Made by a program: the position numbers and the translations under genes
Part shown: positions 1 to 13,675 of the stretch, in pieces
Position numbering within the stretch: the stretch's first letter is position 1
Layout of the letters: the number at the start of each line of letters is the position of its first letter
The notes under the pieces: generated by a model
Database searches by the model: none
What the model was told of the DNA's origin: nothing
What the model saw: only the letters and a program-made list of their open reading frames with translations
Assembly (NCBI GenBank): GCA_949152475.1
Contig: OX424568.1
Coordinates: forward strand, 17,955,667-18,019,666
Direction of reading: 5' to 3'
Source: Terebella lapidaria
Lineage: Eukaryota; Annelida; Polychaeta; Terebellida; Terebellidae
DNA length: 64,000 bases

Positions 1-1997
1 ATATTCAGAGCTGCGTGTTATTTATATATATACAAATGTGTTTGTTTCATATTCATACATGTATTACCATACATATGTTTGCATTCCTCTATTTTCAACG
101 CATTATTCCATCTCAAAAACAGATTTGACACATTTTGTGATGGAGAAGACCGTGATCAAGCACTTATTTTAATCTGCGGTGAGTTTCAAAATCACCAGAA
201 CATGCATCACAAAAAAAGTGCAAGGTCACAATACATGATGAACTGTATACCCATGAGTCAACCTTGAACTTCATCTCGAAGAGTTCCGCCTCCCAAAAAG
301 GCAAGTTCAACAAAAGATGAAACCTACTTGATTCTGCGTATGAACATAAAACAAACATAGCTATTCGCAAAACGTTTTGTCCGAAAATATGAATTAAAAA
401 ATGTATGCGTGGACGTAAGCCTGCTCCCGAACACTCAACATGTTCAAGGAAACTCTGGTTCAATTTCAAGATCACATTAAAATGCACTATACATGACTCT
501 CGATATGTTCCAGATGCAAGCCGGTAAGCTAAAAGGGTGAAGTGGTACACTCTGTCAACACCGTGGAAATCGAATTCCACTCATTTTCGCGAGATCTGGG
601 GCAGCTAGAGGGAAGCGAACCTAGACAGCGAGAGTCGTGGTAAGTAGGCCAACTAATCGGTAAAATTTCTGTGTCGTCTAGTGCCTTTCAAAGCGTATTT
701 TCAATCATATGTTGTCCGTATTTGGTAACCTATTGTTCCAGACGTTCTTGGAGTTCAAGTGTTCATATTTTTGCGCACAGCGTCGGATGGGTATTTGCTG
801 TACGCATGAACAAGTGGGACATTTTGTTGGAGGCTTGCTACATGGACAAGTCAGTAACGTGATGAAAATGGAATCGATAGAGTTTATTTCCTTTCACAAT
901 TTGAAACGTCGAGGATATTATTGCACAATGCACATAATAATGAGCAGGTGATTCGTCCACAAACGCAAATGAACCTAAGGTGGAGTTCCATGACAACTAA
1001 GGAATGAAAGCCAATTAGGTGCAGTATATCTGGTATAACCAATCTGGTGTGCGTTATTTGTGGTGAACTCAATTTTCTGAATAGCAACACTGCCACGACC
1101 GTGTACAAAGGACACACCCACAACATTGAAGAAGTATGATCTTCAAAATGCGGATACAATAGCGAAGAGTGAATGGAAATCGCCCACACAATTCGTGACT
1201 GCAATCCATGTGTATTCATTATCCATTGACACGTATTTTTTAAATTACTGTTCTCGCTGACAATTGGATGGAGCTCAACTCATATTACATATATTAAGAT
1301 GTAGCTAAAGACGATGACCTTCTATCAAATTGACACGAATATAGAATATTTCTTAGGCTAATCCGAGGATCGTTATGGTCTTATGGCACTAGATGGGTAT
1401 ATCAAATAGCCATCTTTGTTGAATCGGACAGTTTGCAAGAATAAGCATGAAGAGTCATGTGGCCACACTACACTCTCATATAGCATGTAGGAAATACTAT
1501 CTTCTTTCTCATCCCAAAGAATCTTCAAACCAGTTGAATATGTGACTTATATTATGATGCCACACTTGTCACATTGCACATGAGCAATATACAACGATGC
1601 CACTTGTCACATGAGCAATGTACAACCATGCTCCAATCGTTCGATCTTCCGGGAAAACATAACTGCTAATTATATCGAGCCCATTCAATATTGCCCTAAT
1701 ATACTAACTACAATGTGTGAACATATTTTCTATATACCCATACTATAATGCAACTAGGGCCAGGAATAAATGATAAGGTGTTCAACATAAACGGAAATTG
1801 ATCAAAGCGATATCGCCCGTATATGGATAAATATGGGTTTACCCATAAAAGTACGAATGTACATATCTACATAAAGGCTTCGATAATAATCTGAGAAATA
1901 TGAATCAATAAATAAATTATATAGACATATGTATATATTACATAATTTCTATATTTACGTATACTGTGAATAGCATTATACATAATTTGATAGTCAC
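1..1997. other. AT-rich non-coding stretch, nothing recognised
   Basis: I see no coding exon, RNA gene or bounded repeat that I can support here. Open frames on both strands are short and have no protein-like composition. If the minus-strand gene at 1998-3001 continues, its next exons must lie here or beyond the window edge, but none with convincing splice sites was found. Confidence 0.4.
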
Positions 1998-3001
1998 CTG
2001 GATGATGGTCATCGCGGATCCTAAACTGACGAGTAGACACGGAAGTAGACCGGAGTCCACCAGGGGACAGTGAAAGTTACAGCCAGAGGCGTCAGAGCCG
2101 GTGTGGAGCAGTTTATCCGGCGGCAGTATGCGCCATAGGGTGTCCATACCCTTGGCCATGTACGCCATCTCATGGCAGTCTACTTGTAATCTGCGTTAGA
2201 TGATGCAAGACATTTCTATATCTGCATTTATTTAAAAACAGTTTACATTGCTTTAAATATTTTTTATCTCACGTGCAATGCCGATGATCAGATATAATAC
2301 TGTTTTTCTGACATGTGTGTACAAGTACATGTATGTGTGGGATAATGGCTGATTATGAATCACTATAGGATACTTTTTGACACTTTTTTCAGTAGCCAAC
2401 ACATATAAGAATATGGTAGAACTCTGAATTATACATGGATAATAGTGTTTTGGTGAAAAAAATGTTTTAAGAGTTAATTTGAAGTGTAATAAAACCGAAA
2501 ACGGTCAGTATGTTGCGCTGATGTCAGCGTACTGATAAGCATTTACCACCATGTGTGACATTTATTACTATATATTGCGTTTGTCTTGTGGATTGTGAAC
2601 TTTGAAGCCTAATATCTTGAAACCATATTGTTTCTAACAAACAAGTGGGAATTTAATCACATCCGTCAACACTAGTAAACAATACAATTACAGCAACTTT
2701 GTTCACTGTCATTTACCGAATACCAAAAACTAGATGTTTCCTGGTAGTTATTTCGTGGGTGTGAGAAATGTTTGCGTCTTTGCAAATTGGCCTAATCATG
2801 CGCATTTATCACCTACTTCACGCCCAACTCGTCGCATATTTTCTGGCTGAATTTCACACAGCTGACGCCAGTGGCTCTGACGCAACGGCCCACGTGATTA
2901 TTCTGGCCAATCACCTCCCGCCTGATGTAGTCTAAACAGCGATCCAGGTGTTCCGTATCAAAGGTCATCAGGTACAGATGCACAAACTTGCATTTATTGC
3001 G
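1998..3001 (-). CDS. Two consecutive internal exons of an unrecognised gene
   Basis: The first exon runs 3001-2817 and the second 2190-1998. The first follows a good acceptor (TTTACATTGCAG), is 185 nt long and stops at a GTAGGT donor with two bases left over. The second follows CTAACGCAG, supplies the missing base and runs 193 nt to CAG|GTGAC, ending in phase 0. Joined, they read openly for about 126 residues of protein-like composition. The peptide is rich in Cys and His (CKFVHLYLMTF, RCVRATGVSC, KLQVDCHEMAYMA, ASGCNFHCPLV). Both start and stop are missing, so this is the middle of a larger gene. I do not recognise the family. Seen: phases and splice sites. Inferred: that the exons belong together. 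Confidence 0.55.
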
Positions 3002-6000
3002 CTGCAATGTAAACAAAAGTATGTGATAACTAACTAATCGACAGTCACGTCTACTTTTTACAAATACCAAGCTAATCTCTAGCTTATGCGTGGAATTATG
3101 TTTATTTTGTCGGCTTATGTCATAACTGTTCCCATCCAGGGGATTAACCTAACTCTGATGCTCTCAAACAAAGGTAATTTACGAGTTTTAAGCGCCTTAA
3201 CAGGGAAATGGGCGTAATGCGAGGCAGGCACGTTGTCATATCTAATATATCAAATTAGTTAAATCTGTACAATGCTCAACTCGGTATATTAGCCCATTAT
3301 AATAACTGCATCAAGAATCCCTTGATAAACCGTGAGATGTATGACAGTATATAATCATTATTAACTAACACGTGATTCCTTCCGGAAATCTGTTTTCCGT
3401 ATGGTAAGACTTCCCTCGATCAAACATAAAAATATAGTCCCTGGAAATGTGTCTAGGTTGAATTTTTGTTCGAAATGGGATCACGAGAATTCCAGCAAAT
3501 GTTGGTATTCCTCACGTTGATGCCCTTGAATAATATAAACTCATTATTTTGATATATCTTCTCAAATTCTTGTGAAACCGACCACATTGTATAGAACTTG
3601 CATATTTAAGCGAAAATTTAACATTGGAATATATTGCCAAATTTTCACAGATTAAAAGATGGGAGTAAAATGTATTTTTCGCAAAAAAAAAGTGATGCCC
3701 AGAGGAAACATTTGAAATTTCAATCCGGTTATCCAAAATGAATTTAAATTATCATATAGGCGAAAATATTTTTGTATTTGAAATTTACTTCATCCTGACT
3801 AAAAATGAAGATATTTCGAAATTACGTGAAGGTGTGAAAACATACTATAGACACCATTCATGCAATATTTGTGTAAGTTAAACGCACCCGCACCGAACTG
3901 CGGGTATATACATGCATAATGTTAGCCCGCATTCTTTTTGACCTGCATTATTTGCAGTGCTCAGGGGTTGTTGACCAGATGTTTCACCCCAGCCAACGCA
4001 TGATGCACGTGCAAATCAATACGTCAGACGCAGCCGGGACATCTGATATGTAATCTGTTAAATCTGTAAACACGGTTACCTAATACGCTATACGCAGATC
4101 ACGTAACTTTTAACATGTTCACACATAATGGCGTTAATCAGCATCAGTTGAGGCGTTGACTACATGATCCCCCGCGTGAACATCATGGGTTGACTTGGAA
4201 AGTAGCAGCCATAGACATTTTAGGAAGATTTGCGATCTCTGTGAGCGAAAAATTTGTGTCAAGTGTGCTCTGACACAGATGACAAATTACTGTACATGCT
4301 GATGGGAAGTGAAATCTTTTTTGTGTGGAAATTTTGTGTCTAAATGTATCATGGGCCTAAAGGAATGGTACTTAAAAGACTAGTGTAGATACACATGTCT
4401 TAAGAACATATTCTGCTGGTGTATCCGTTCACCATCCCATATAATGAATCAGATAAGAATAATGCAGCAAATTATGGCTCGGGTGGTCTATTGTTTTTGC
4501 ACAACGCATCTTTGACTTTGGTCTGCCAGGTATGTTTACTTGTAAGTTGTAACGCTAGGCATGTGGTCGATTGTTATAGCATCTCGAATAGACTATTTCG
4601 AACATAATAGCAAATATAGCGACGTGGAATAACGAACTGAACTCATTCCACCATTGTTAATTCGACGCACAGAAGTATTGACTGTAAATGAACGCATCGG
4701 ATGAACCCGAAAATCATTTTAATAGTGTGTTTTTTTTATAATCAAGTGGTAATGAAGCGAATATTGATATTCAATATAGGAAATCTCACCACTAAGGTCC
4801 GCGGGACGTATGCTACTTTCGCCAATGATCCTCCTGAAAAATACGACGAAGTCATATATTCAGAATAAACCGCTTGAGGTCTAACCACATAAATAAATTT
4901 GAGTACATTTGGCCTTTGAGAAAGGGTGTTCCGCAGAATACATGTGTGAATATAAACTAATAGTTATTGCACAATAATAAACCTGGCATTCCAGTGATGT
5001 AAAATCTTATCAATTACAAACACATCGCCATAGAGAAGCCGCCCTGACGTTAGATAATCATAGCACCTTTTATAAACTTACCGATGTCTAGAGAAAAATT
5101 CGACCCTTCCGGAATGAGGCTGTGGGGCAGTTGAATAACACACGGCTGGCCGCCAGACATCTTTCTGTGAATCAACACGTAATACACGAGGTAATAGCGG
5201 AAATGTCATATCGATTAGTCATATCACATCATCAGAAGCATACATTAAATTTGCAAAATGTAAACGCTTTGATTCAAATGTCATTGAACTTCATGGGTTC
5301 GCGGTTGCCCAACCTCATTTCAGTTCGATATCATTCGAAACATGTAATTAGAATATTGATACGTTTGGTGAACATAAACAACATGTTTATGTAAATATGT
5401 ATGTGTCACTATGTTTTAGTTATTTCATAACAAGGATGCCAGAATACCAAGCTGGAAATTTTAGTACATACCTCATTTCTAGCTTGGGAGCCCACGCTCG
5501 CACGAACTTCTGTCGTCTTTCCTGCCGAGCACGTGGCACACCAGTCAAGCATGTGGTCAACTCAAAAAGACTCTGTCACTGGGTACTCCGTGGGGGCAGG
5601 TTCGCGGGAACTATTCCGTAGTGACCCCTATGACCTTCACAAGTCAAAACAATAGTAATCCACACTTGTGAACTCTACTTCTATTGTATGTTTCAGTTCA
5701 TACACTGGAATCCGAAGGTGGTGGGTGGTTTTACGTCTATCTTCTGAGGACTACGAGATTAATCACGACATTCTTTCTTCCGTTCCTCCTATCCTTCCTT
5801 CCTTCGCTCTCTTCTCGCGACAGAACTGCGACAGACTTCTGCCGTGTTGTAAGCGTGTGGGTGTGGGAGACGAATGTATACCCACCGTGTGTCTGCCCTG
5901 GGTATCTGGTTGAAAACTGGGTGAGTGGATGAGGAGGAGGGAGTGCGGAGGGAGGCGGGGGTATTATGTAATGATCCTTAGAGTCATCCCCAGTCTCCTC

Positions 6001-8300
6001 ATCATTGCAATTGCATTGCACGATGCTGCAACCGCTGTGCTCACAATGTAAACTCTTGCGGCCTTGTCTCGAATGCAAGAGGTGGGAGGGGGTGAAGTGA
6101 GGCTGCGTTGACTATGCGGAGGGGGAGAGAGGGGGAGTAGTGTTTCCTACGCGACGCCGAGTAATTATTACCGTGTATCAGTTTACCAGGTGCAACTACT
6201 CAACGACAGAAGTAGGTCAGAAATTCCAATGATTAGCACCAACGGCGTATCGAGACCTGTAGCCAGTCATGTCTCTATCAGTTGTTACGTGACCGACCGC
6301 TATAATCCAATAATACAGTTCACTGAAACGGTGCAACGTCTATTCTACTCGTTTTCACGTACAATTTCCTATGCGCTTTCCACATGTTCCAGTCAGTATG
6401 TGTTACTTCTTTGAAGAAAGTGAAGTTCGTGGCCCAGAAAGCGTGGCTTGTAATGGAGCGAAGTCTGTGACCAGTGCTTTGCAAAAGAGGAGAATCCAGC
6501 ATCGCGAGTAACAAACATATACTGAATCCAGGTAAAGAGTCATTCCCAACTATCCATCCACTACTCAATGCATCTCTACATGTGCTCTGACCACTTGCTT
6601 CAGGCTGTTCTGCCCAATCAGTGCAGTTGGTCAACAAGACGGCTTCTCCCCGAGTGATGTAGGCTACTATCCAAGTGTAAACAAAACCTCTGCTGCATCT
6701 CTACTGTTCTACTGCACTGTGGCCTTGAAGACTTGTCCGACAGCATTTCCAACTGGAATCTGTATAAGTAGACCTCTATTTCGTCGTCAGGCAGACACGT
6801 GCATCATTCAATGTTAATGATTGCTTGAGTGAGAAATAAGCCAGTGTCCAGCAGCTTGACAAGTGGGGCAGAATCGATCTTGCAAGGTTCAGTGCTGACA
6901 ATTAGTGATTTGTCATACTTCTACGTTGTGTTTACAATGTGAGTATTGTACCAACTTGCAAAGAAAAAAAAGAATCCCACGCAGTTGAAGACATGCGCAA
7001 TATGCGATGTTAATAATTGTACATGTGCCCGTGTTGAATCCTGTCCGCCAAGATATGCAATTACGAGCGAGAGGGATGAGATGATACTTGAATGGGCTCT
7101 GTATCCTTGAACTGTGCGGTACAGAAGATCATCCAGTGCAAGAAGGTGAAGGAATAAAATCTAGAGCAGGGGGAAAATCGTTAGTTCACTGGCTATCCCA
7201 AGCACTTCCAAGAACAGTTCGATCCCCAAATGACGAACTCCAACAGCCAAATACACATTATGGATACATCGTTAGTAACAATCAGCGCAGTGTACGCTTA
7301 TAACGACAGAACACCAGTGGGGGTGGCATTGGCGAGCTAAGCGCATCGAATGAATACAGAAAGAGAGAAAGAAGGGAGAGAAAAAATCGTTTTAGCGTTT
7401 GCACAAGTTGGGTCACTGACCGAGTTCGTTGCGTGTAAATCGTGGCACGGCCAATGTGGCAAAGCCCAAAGCAGTGCCTAGCTATCCGCCGGTCGATATC
7501 CCCGCCGTCAGCCATATCGCGCAGCCCGCGTTTTACAAGACGCCGCTTGCTCGCTGGCGGTCGATGACCTTTCGTGTTGTTTTCAATGCAGATGGCGACA
7601 CCGTGTGGGGGAGGTGCAATAAACATCGTGCCAACAGTACCAGTCACCCGAGGCCCGTGCAAAGGGATGAACTAGGCAATTACTGATAGACCATCCTTTA
7701 ATATTATCATTGCAATAGCATAGTGATAATATGCAAAAAGGGTTTTTGATTGGCATTGCTTACAGATCTAATCGATTATGCTCTAGGTGTTCAGCAAGAA
7801 TCAATCAAACACTTTCGATTTCGAGGTCAGTGCGTTGACGTGCCTGGAAATATGCCGTAAATGGGTTACAAAAATATCATAACTGGGGCGGCAAAAACTC
7901 ATGCAGAATCGTTGTAACTGGTTGGAAAGGTCTTCATTATTTCTAGAATAAATTGTAAAAATTCCGGCATGTTGAGTGTTATTCTATCATTAATCGGTGT
8001 CTGTTTGTTGTGAAAAAACATCGTTTGTTTTAGAATAATCTTTGTTTGAAACAAACAACTGTAAATTCCAAATTTTACACGGCAATGCAAAGCGAAGGCA
8101 GTTAATGCCAACGCGGATTTAACGCTTTTAATCCAGAACACATTAACAAACACAAATGAAACTGTACGAATGTATGTTAATTTAAAAAACACACAAATCA
8201 GAGTTTCATAACCATAGTCATATTGTTGTTGCAGACATATTCATTTAGTGAGCCTGTATGTATTTACCATCCAGTAATACTGGAATGGTCTGTGATACAT
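3002..8300. other. Long non-coding stretch with a CpG-rich patch
   Basis: Mostly AT-rich sequence with no supportable exon. Two compositional islands stand out. A G/A-rich purine tract lies at about 5920-6150 (GGAGGAGGGAG-type). A CpG-rich, GC-rich patch lies at about 7420-7660, open on both strands. The second could be a promoter-type island or an old gene fragment, but no start, splice pair or domain is convincing. Confidence 0.35.
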
Positions 8301-8314
8301 GAAGAAATGGCCCA

Positions 8315-9775
8315 AAAGCTAAGAAAGGTCACCGGATAATATATATTTTATATTTTTAATATTAGACACCTTTAAAATAAGGTCATTGGTCAAAATCAAG
8401 GTCACGAAAATATTCGGCATATATCATACCCATAGTTGATTGCTAAACTGAAATTTCAATATTCAGAAAGATATTAGCAATTTTGCGCTGTGACCTTGAA
8501 AATGAAGTCAAACGGTGAATTAAAAGTCATCAAAATATGTATGCCCACAATTGTCTCAAGGTGTAAAGTCGATAATAAAAGAGATATTAGCCATTTGTCC
8601 CATGACCTTGAAAATGAGATCAGACTCAAGGTCATTACAATATTCAGCATATATCATTTCCTATATGTTCACAATTGATTCATAATCGGTAAAGTCGACA
8701 ATAAGCGAGATATTAGCCACATTGCTCCCTGACCTTGACAACAAGGTCAAAGGTCGAGGTCATGAGAATTTTCAGCATAATATTCAGCATAATTATTTCC
8801 TATATGTGCATAATAGGCGAGGTCATGAAAATATTCAGCTCATCATTTCCTATATTGTATTTGCAATTCAGCAATAATGGGAAGGTCTATGACACATGAA
8901 AAACAAGCCTAAACCTAAGAAAGGTCATGACAATATTCGACATATAATTTCCTATGTTCACAATTGATTCCTAAGCTGTGAAGTCGATAATAAGCGAGAT
9001 ATTAGCCAGTTAGTGATCTGATCTTGAAACGGAGGTCGAAGGCCAAATTAAAAGGTCATTACAATGTTCAGCATACATCATTTCCTATGTGTCCACAATT
9101 TACTCCCGAGCTGTAAAGTCGATAATAGCAAGATATCAGCTATTTTGTGCTGTGATGTGGAAAACGAGACCAAAGGCAAAATCAAGGTCATCAGAATATT
9201 CGGTGTATATCATTCGTTATATGTCCACAATTGATTCCCAAGCTATAAAGTCGATTAGGAGCGAGATATTAACCATTTTGTCTTGTGACCTTGAAAATTA
9301 GGCTAAAGGTCAAATTCAAGGTCACATAAATATTCAGCATATATCATTTCCTATATGCCCACAATTGATTCCTTATATCTAATTTTAATATTAAGTGAGA
9401 TATTCGGAATAATGTAGCCCATTATGGAGCGTAAGAGAATTTAACATGGGGAAGTCCCATTTGGGCCAAGTGTGGGTGAAAATGGCACACTTCAAGCGAT
9501 TCAAGGGCAATGAAACTTATGCATGTCACAAAGATACGTAAGTTGAATCTTTTGATGCAATAAACATGATAAAGTCCCAGAACAGTTCAAGATAGAGCTT
9601 GAATATTGGTGACATTCAAATGAGAAATCATATATATTTGCTGTTTCTGTGGTGACCTTGAATTTGGCCTCCAGTTAACTTGAAATATCAAAACGGCAAT
9701 TTTGGTGAAAAAGACATTAGTTGTGGCTCATCACCAAGCATTTCTCTGGTAACTATTCTTAGCCCTTGGACTAAT
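8315..9775. repeat. AGGTCA-rich dispersed repeat, GTTACCGG family (degenerate copy)
   Basis: The left end reads CCCAAAAGCTAAGAAAGGT followed by CACCGGATAAT. This matches the ends at 60805 (AAAGGCTAAGACAGGTTACC) and, reversed, near 59890 and 18515. The body is a decayed tandem array whose units repeat 'cacaattgattcc', 'gcgagatattagccat' and 'gaccttgaaaa-gaggtcaaaggtc'. The segment at 9420-9530 is homologous to 61405-61510. A reversed end (CTGGTAACTATTCTTAGCCC) lies near 9750-9770, so this is a rearranged or composite copy. Confidence 0.6.
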
Positions 9776-11876
9776 TTTCCAATACCACATCAACTATAGA
9801 TCCAAACCAATATCCTTTTAGAATTCACCACTGAAGATGATTTCAGGTCATCAAGTTCACCAACATATTCATCATATTGACTTCTTCGATGGCCATATTT
9901 AATAGAAACAAAATCTACCTACAATCCTTTTGTCTGCAGAGGCCAATGCACTGCACATGTCCTGGATCAGGCGTGATTTTGAGATTTTGTACACATTTGC
10001 ATCTGAAGTGAACATCGAGGTGACATAAAGTTCCTAAAAATATGACTTCCCATATGATCATAATTCAGTCCTCAGCTCTGTATGACACCGTATAGTTTGC
10101 ATAAACCAATTTACATATTCCAGGTCAGACGTTTTCTTTCAATTACGACGGTCAAGTTAGGTAACCAAGAGATCCAACACATGACTTGCTACAGGTAGGG
10201 GACCATATATCGAACAGTACCAAATGTCGAACACAGTTTTTAAATTATCAATGCTCCAAAAAGCATTAACATAAAATATAACTCACTGCACATGAGCGTT
10301 CAAATGCTAGATGTAAGCAACTCTTACTCATGAAATTTTAATTCAATTTCATGCTCTTTGAGTACTGATGAGATGAAGCACTGTGTTCGACATTTGGTAC
10401 TGTTCGACATTTGGTCCCCTACCTTATATATTCTGATACAGCCCCAAGCTCTGTTTACATACGTTTGTCACTATCACACTTCATATCTTTCGTTCAATTC
10501 GAGCCAATCCATTTTAATCAGCCTATGAATGACATAAATTGATATGCTTATTCCAAAATTGAAGAATACATGTAGTTACCGGACAATTTTCATATCAAGT
10601 AATCAAACGTCAGAATCTTTTTTAGCTTACCGAAAAACCTGTGTAATGACTATTGCTGTAATTAACAAAATGATCTATGGGCCCATATCTCCAGACCATT
10701 TTTTTTTCGTTGATTGAACCGTTTGAACCGATTACGAGCCTTTAAAATTGATGGCCATGCTTGAGATATACATATCCAGTGTTAAATGTAGTTTTCATTG
10801 GCACAAAATCTATGCAATGAATGTTTCCCCAAATAATCTTAGAGAACCTACAGCACAAATTGTTACGAAGTCTAATCACATAGGTCACATATAACGTAGT
10901 ACACTGGATAATGAGTTAGGGTAGATTTATAAATGTAAAAAACCAGGACCGTCAGTTTTGTTTTCATATCACATTTGAATAATAATATCATAAGCACTAG
11001 ATAATATTATGAACAAAAACTACAAGATATAACGTAGAAAGACAAGTGTGATACCAAACACCAAATAATCCGAATGACTAAGCTCAAAATCCATGGACAA
11101 TGTTTAGGCTATGTTTAGGCTACATATTCATGGATATGTTTAGGCTACCTTGGTGACGGATTGTTATGCTGTGGACGTGGACGTTTGATTCGAAATGTTC
11201 AATAAATAATTATAAGCTTTCGGAACTTTCCCCTATAAATTGTAAACGTTCTAAATCAAACAACATACGGGTCAAAATTTCGATCAACATGAGTCTGGAG
11301 TGAGCAGATTTCAGAAATACATTTCTGTGGTAATTACCTAGCAACAACAGGTGTCTGTATGGAGAAGTGATTATTTGAGACATGACTTGGCTAATTTGAA
11401 GCCCGATATGGTTCACTTGAGGCCCGAGTGCGGGAGGAGGGCTTCAAAGCCACGGAAGGCTTCAATTCACCCAAGGATGATTACTGTTTATTACCAGTTG
11501 TCATGTGTGCAGGAGATCATCTATCAGATCTTTCATGATTTTGCGAAGCAAGATGGTAGGCCCACGTATCTAATATAATAATCAATTTTCATTCAGATTA
11601 TATGTGTCTGGTACACATGGAATGATCATCAAATTGACAAAGATTAGTATTTGAGACCAAGCAGTTCCCATCCAAGTTTACCGACCTTGTGAATAACATC
11701 TGAATATTGAATCGATCTTACAGACATATCGGTGACTAATAATACATGTGATATTATTGTACAGATATTGTTTGGCTTGAATGGCTCGGAAGGCCGCTCA
11801 AACGGTCCAAGAGAGCTTGAAATACCCGAAATGGCTTCCGGACAGTAAGGGCTTGATGAAGAAACATGGTTATATA
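9776..11876. other. Non-coding stretch carrying one MITE
   Basis: No exon can be supported. A GTTACCGGACAATTTTC end fragment of the AGGTCA-rich family lies at about 10577-10593, so family remnants probably extend through here. The MITE at 10194-10423 is listed separately. Open frames at 11210-11580 lack recognisable features. Confidence 0.35.
10194..10423. mobile_element. 230-bp MITE with 43-bp terminal inverted repeats
   Basis: The left arm (10194-10236, GGTAGGGGACCATATATCGA...) and the right arm (10381-10423) are inverted copies differing at only a few bases near the outer end. Each arm holds the submotif GTACCAAATGTCGAACACAG. The 144-bp core is AT-rich and non-coding. If the true ends are GGGGACC, both sides carry a TA dinucleotide, which would fit a Tc1/mariner-type target duplication. 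That assignment is an inference. Confidence 0.8.
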
Positions 11877-13573
11877 CACGGTGGCCACCCGTTCCGCGTT
11901 ATTGCTGGTGACAAATTGAATTCCGCGTTATTATAGTTAGGCCCCGCGTTATTATGGTAAACGTTCGAGGTGGTCCTGGTAAAAAGCGATAAATTCATAC
12001 AGGTAAATAAAGCATTAGCGTACAACAATAGTTCCACGGAATATTGGCATGTATCAGCGGTCTATAGACAATAGTTTGATTTTTGTTGGTCCAATAATCA
12101 TCATGCACGAGTGACCACAGATACGTTGATCGGGTGACAGTTGTCAAAATCGGGTGACACTTTCGTGCTAAATTAGCCATACAAATACATGAATGAGTAA
12201 ATCATGATACAGAAATGTGTATGAGGATTAGTTCCTGTCCGAGAAACATTAATAATCCAATATTTTCCGACGAACAGCTTAAATTGGTTCCTGATCTAAA
12301 GTTTGTTGAATCCGCGTTATTGCTTATCAAGAACACGCGATATTGCTGGGGATCGAGATTGATATATGTGCATGCAGTCGGCCACATCTATGCAGATGAT
12401 AAAATATGTTTATTTATTTTTGGCCCACCTACACGAAGGGCGCTGTTCTTCCAAGTTGAACACATATTCTCGATTCGTTCGTTAAGAATTACTGAAAAAA
12501 ACGAGAGTTGCTGTTATTTTGTTTCAGTCATGTTAGGATATGGATATTAATAAACAGACGTAGGCATATCCATATCTATTTTTTGTATTAATCTCGACAA
12601 TCAGTGCATATAATAGTTCCATTGAAATGTAGCAGTAGTGTGTAATGACATTATGACAACCAATGCAGGCCTTAACCCGAGACAGTAGGCCTAGATCTAT
12701 TTGGGATCTGTTTCACCAAACTCCGATGTTGATTTCAACCTGGTTATTCTAGTGTGGATCGAGGTCCTCGCTATGGGGCGTTCTATTTACATATAAAACA
12801 AATTGCAAGTACATTTGTTCTGACGAAACTGTTGAGCCGAAGCAGCCTACCGTAGTTCCAGTATGTCTTTCACAACTTGAATATTTTTATCGAAATTGAG
12901 ACCACAACAAACTCCTGATCATCGGAATTCTTGTGGCTGGTTTCTTCAAGGACGACTGAGCCAAACTTACAGTTCCTATTGAACATTAAGACGACCCGTT
13001 ACTAGTTTAATACGCGTGGACGAACATGTTGGCGTATTGAAAACAATGACACTCAACAGACACAATAACGCGGGTCCACAGATGTGGAAAAAAAACAATA
13101 ACGCGGAATCTGCGGAAAAGACTTATATCGTGTTTACACAACACAAATGTTCTATTTAGTTGTACTTGAGTGTATGGCAGCTCTCCATTAGTCATGGGGA
13201 AATAAATTTTGTTTATATGACGTCTGTAAAATGCCGTACATGTCATTTTTATGTGATATTTGGACAGAATGTTTACAACACGATTGCGATCTAACAAACA
13301 TGACAAAACTGTGTGCACAATATCTCACAAAATACAAGTTCAATCTCACTACACGAAATGCACTGGGTTTCACGAATGTCTATAATATTCCGTGAACAGT
13401 TGATTTCTGCTTAGTAATTTCTTAGTATTCACGATAATACCAACTTATGATGAAGCTCGGTAAACTTTCGCTGATCTTCAGCCATTTCTTTACCATAATA
13501 ATGCGAACCCTAACTATAATAACGCGGAATTCGAATTTTAACCAGCAATAACGCGGAACGGGTGGCCACCGTG
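11877..13573. mobile_element. 1.7-kb non-autonomous DNA transposon with ~86-bp TIRs
   Basis: The ends are CACGGTGGCCACCCGTTCCG at 11877 and its inverse ending at 13573. The arms match over about 86 bp (11877-11962 against 13488-13573) with a few mismatches. The decamer CCGCGTTATT occurs at 11894, 11923, 11944 and 12312. Its complement AATAACGCGG occurs at 13064, 13097, 13518 and 13547, giving a symmetric four-plus-four layout. ATATA flanks both ends and may be a target duplication, but the flank is low complexity. No transposase frame is visible inside. Confidence 0.8.
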
Positions 13574-13675
13574 ATATATATGGTCATCTTTGGGCAACAT
13601 CGCACTTGCATTGACTATTACTCGACCGCATGTCAAAATATGTGTAAATTGGTTGGTTAAATTGCTCCAAATCTT

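Noticed and set aside
7282-7686. Open frames on both strands in a CpG-rich patch
   Set aside because: Both strands are open because GC-rich sequence has few stops; no start context, splice sites or domain favours either.
12215-12550. 111-codon plus-strand frame inside the 1.7-kb TIR element as a transposase
   Set aside because: No DDE-type or zinc-finger pattern, and it overlaps an internal CCGCGTTATT repeat; the element appears non-autonomous.
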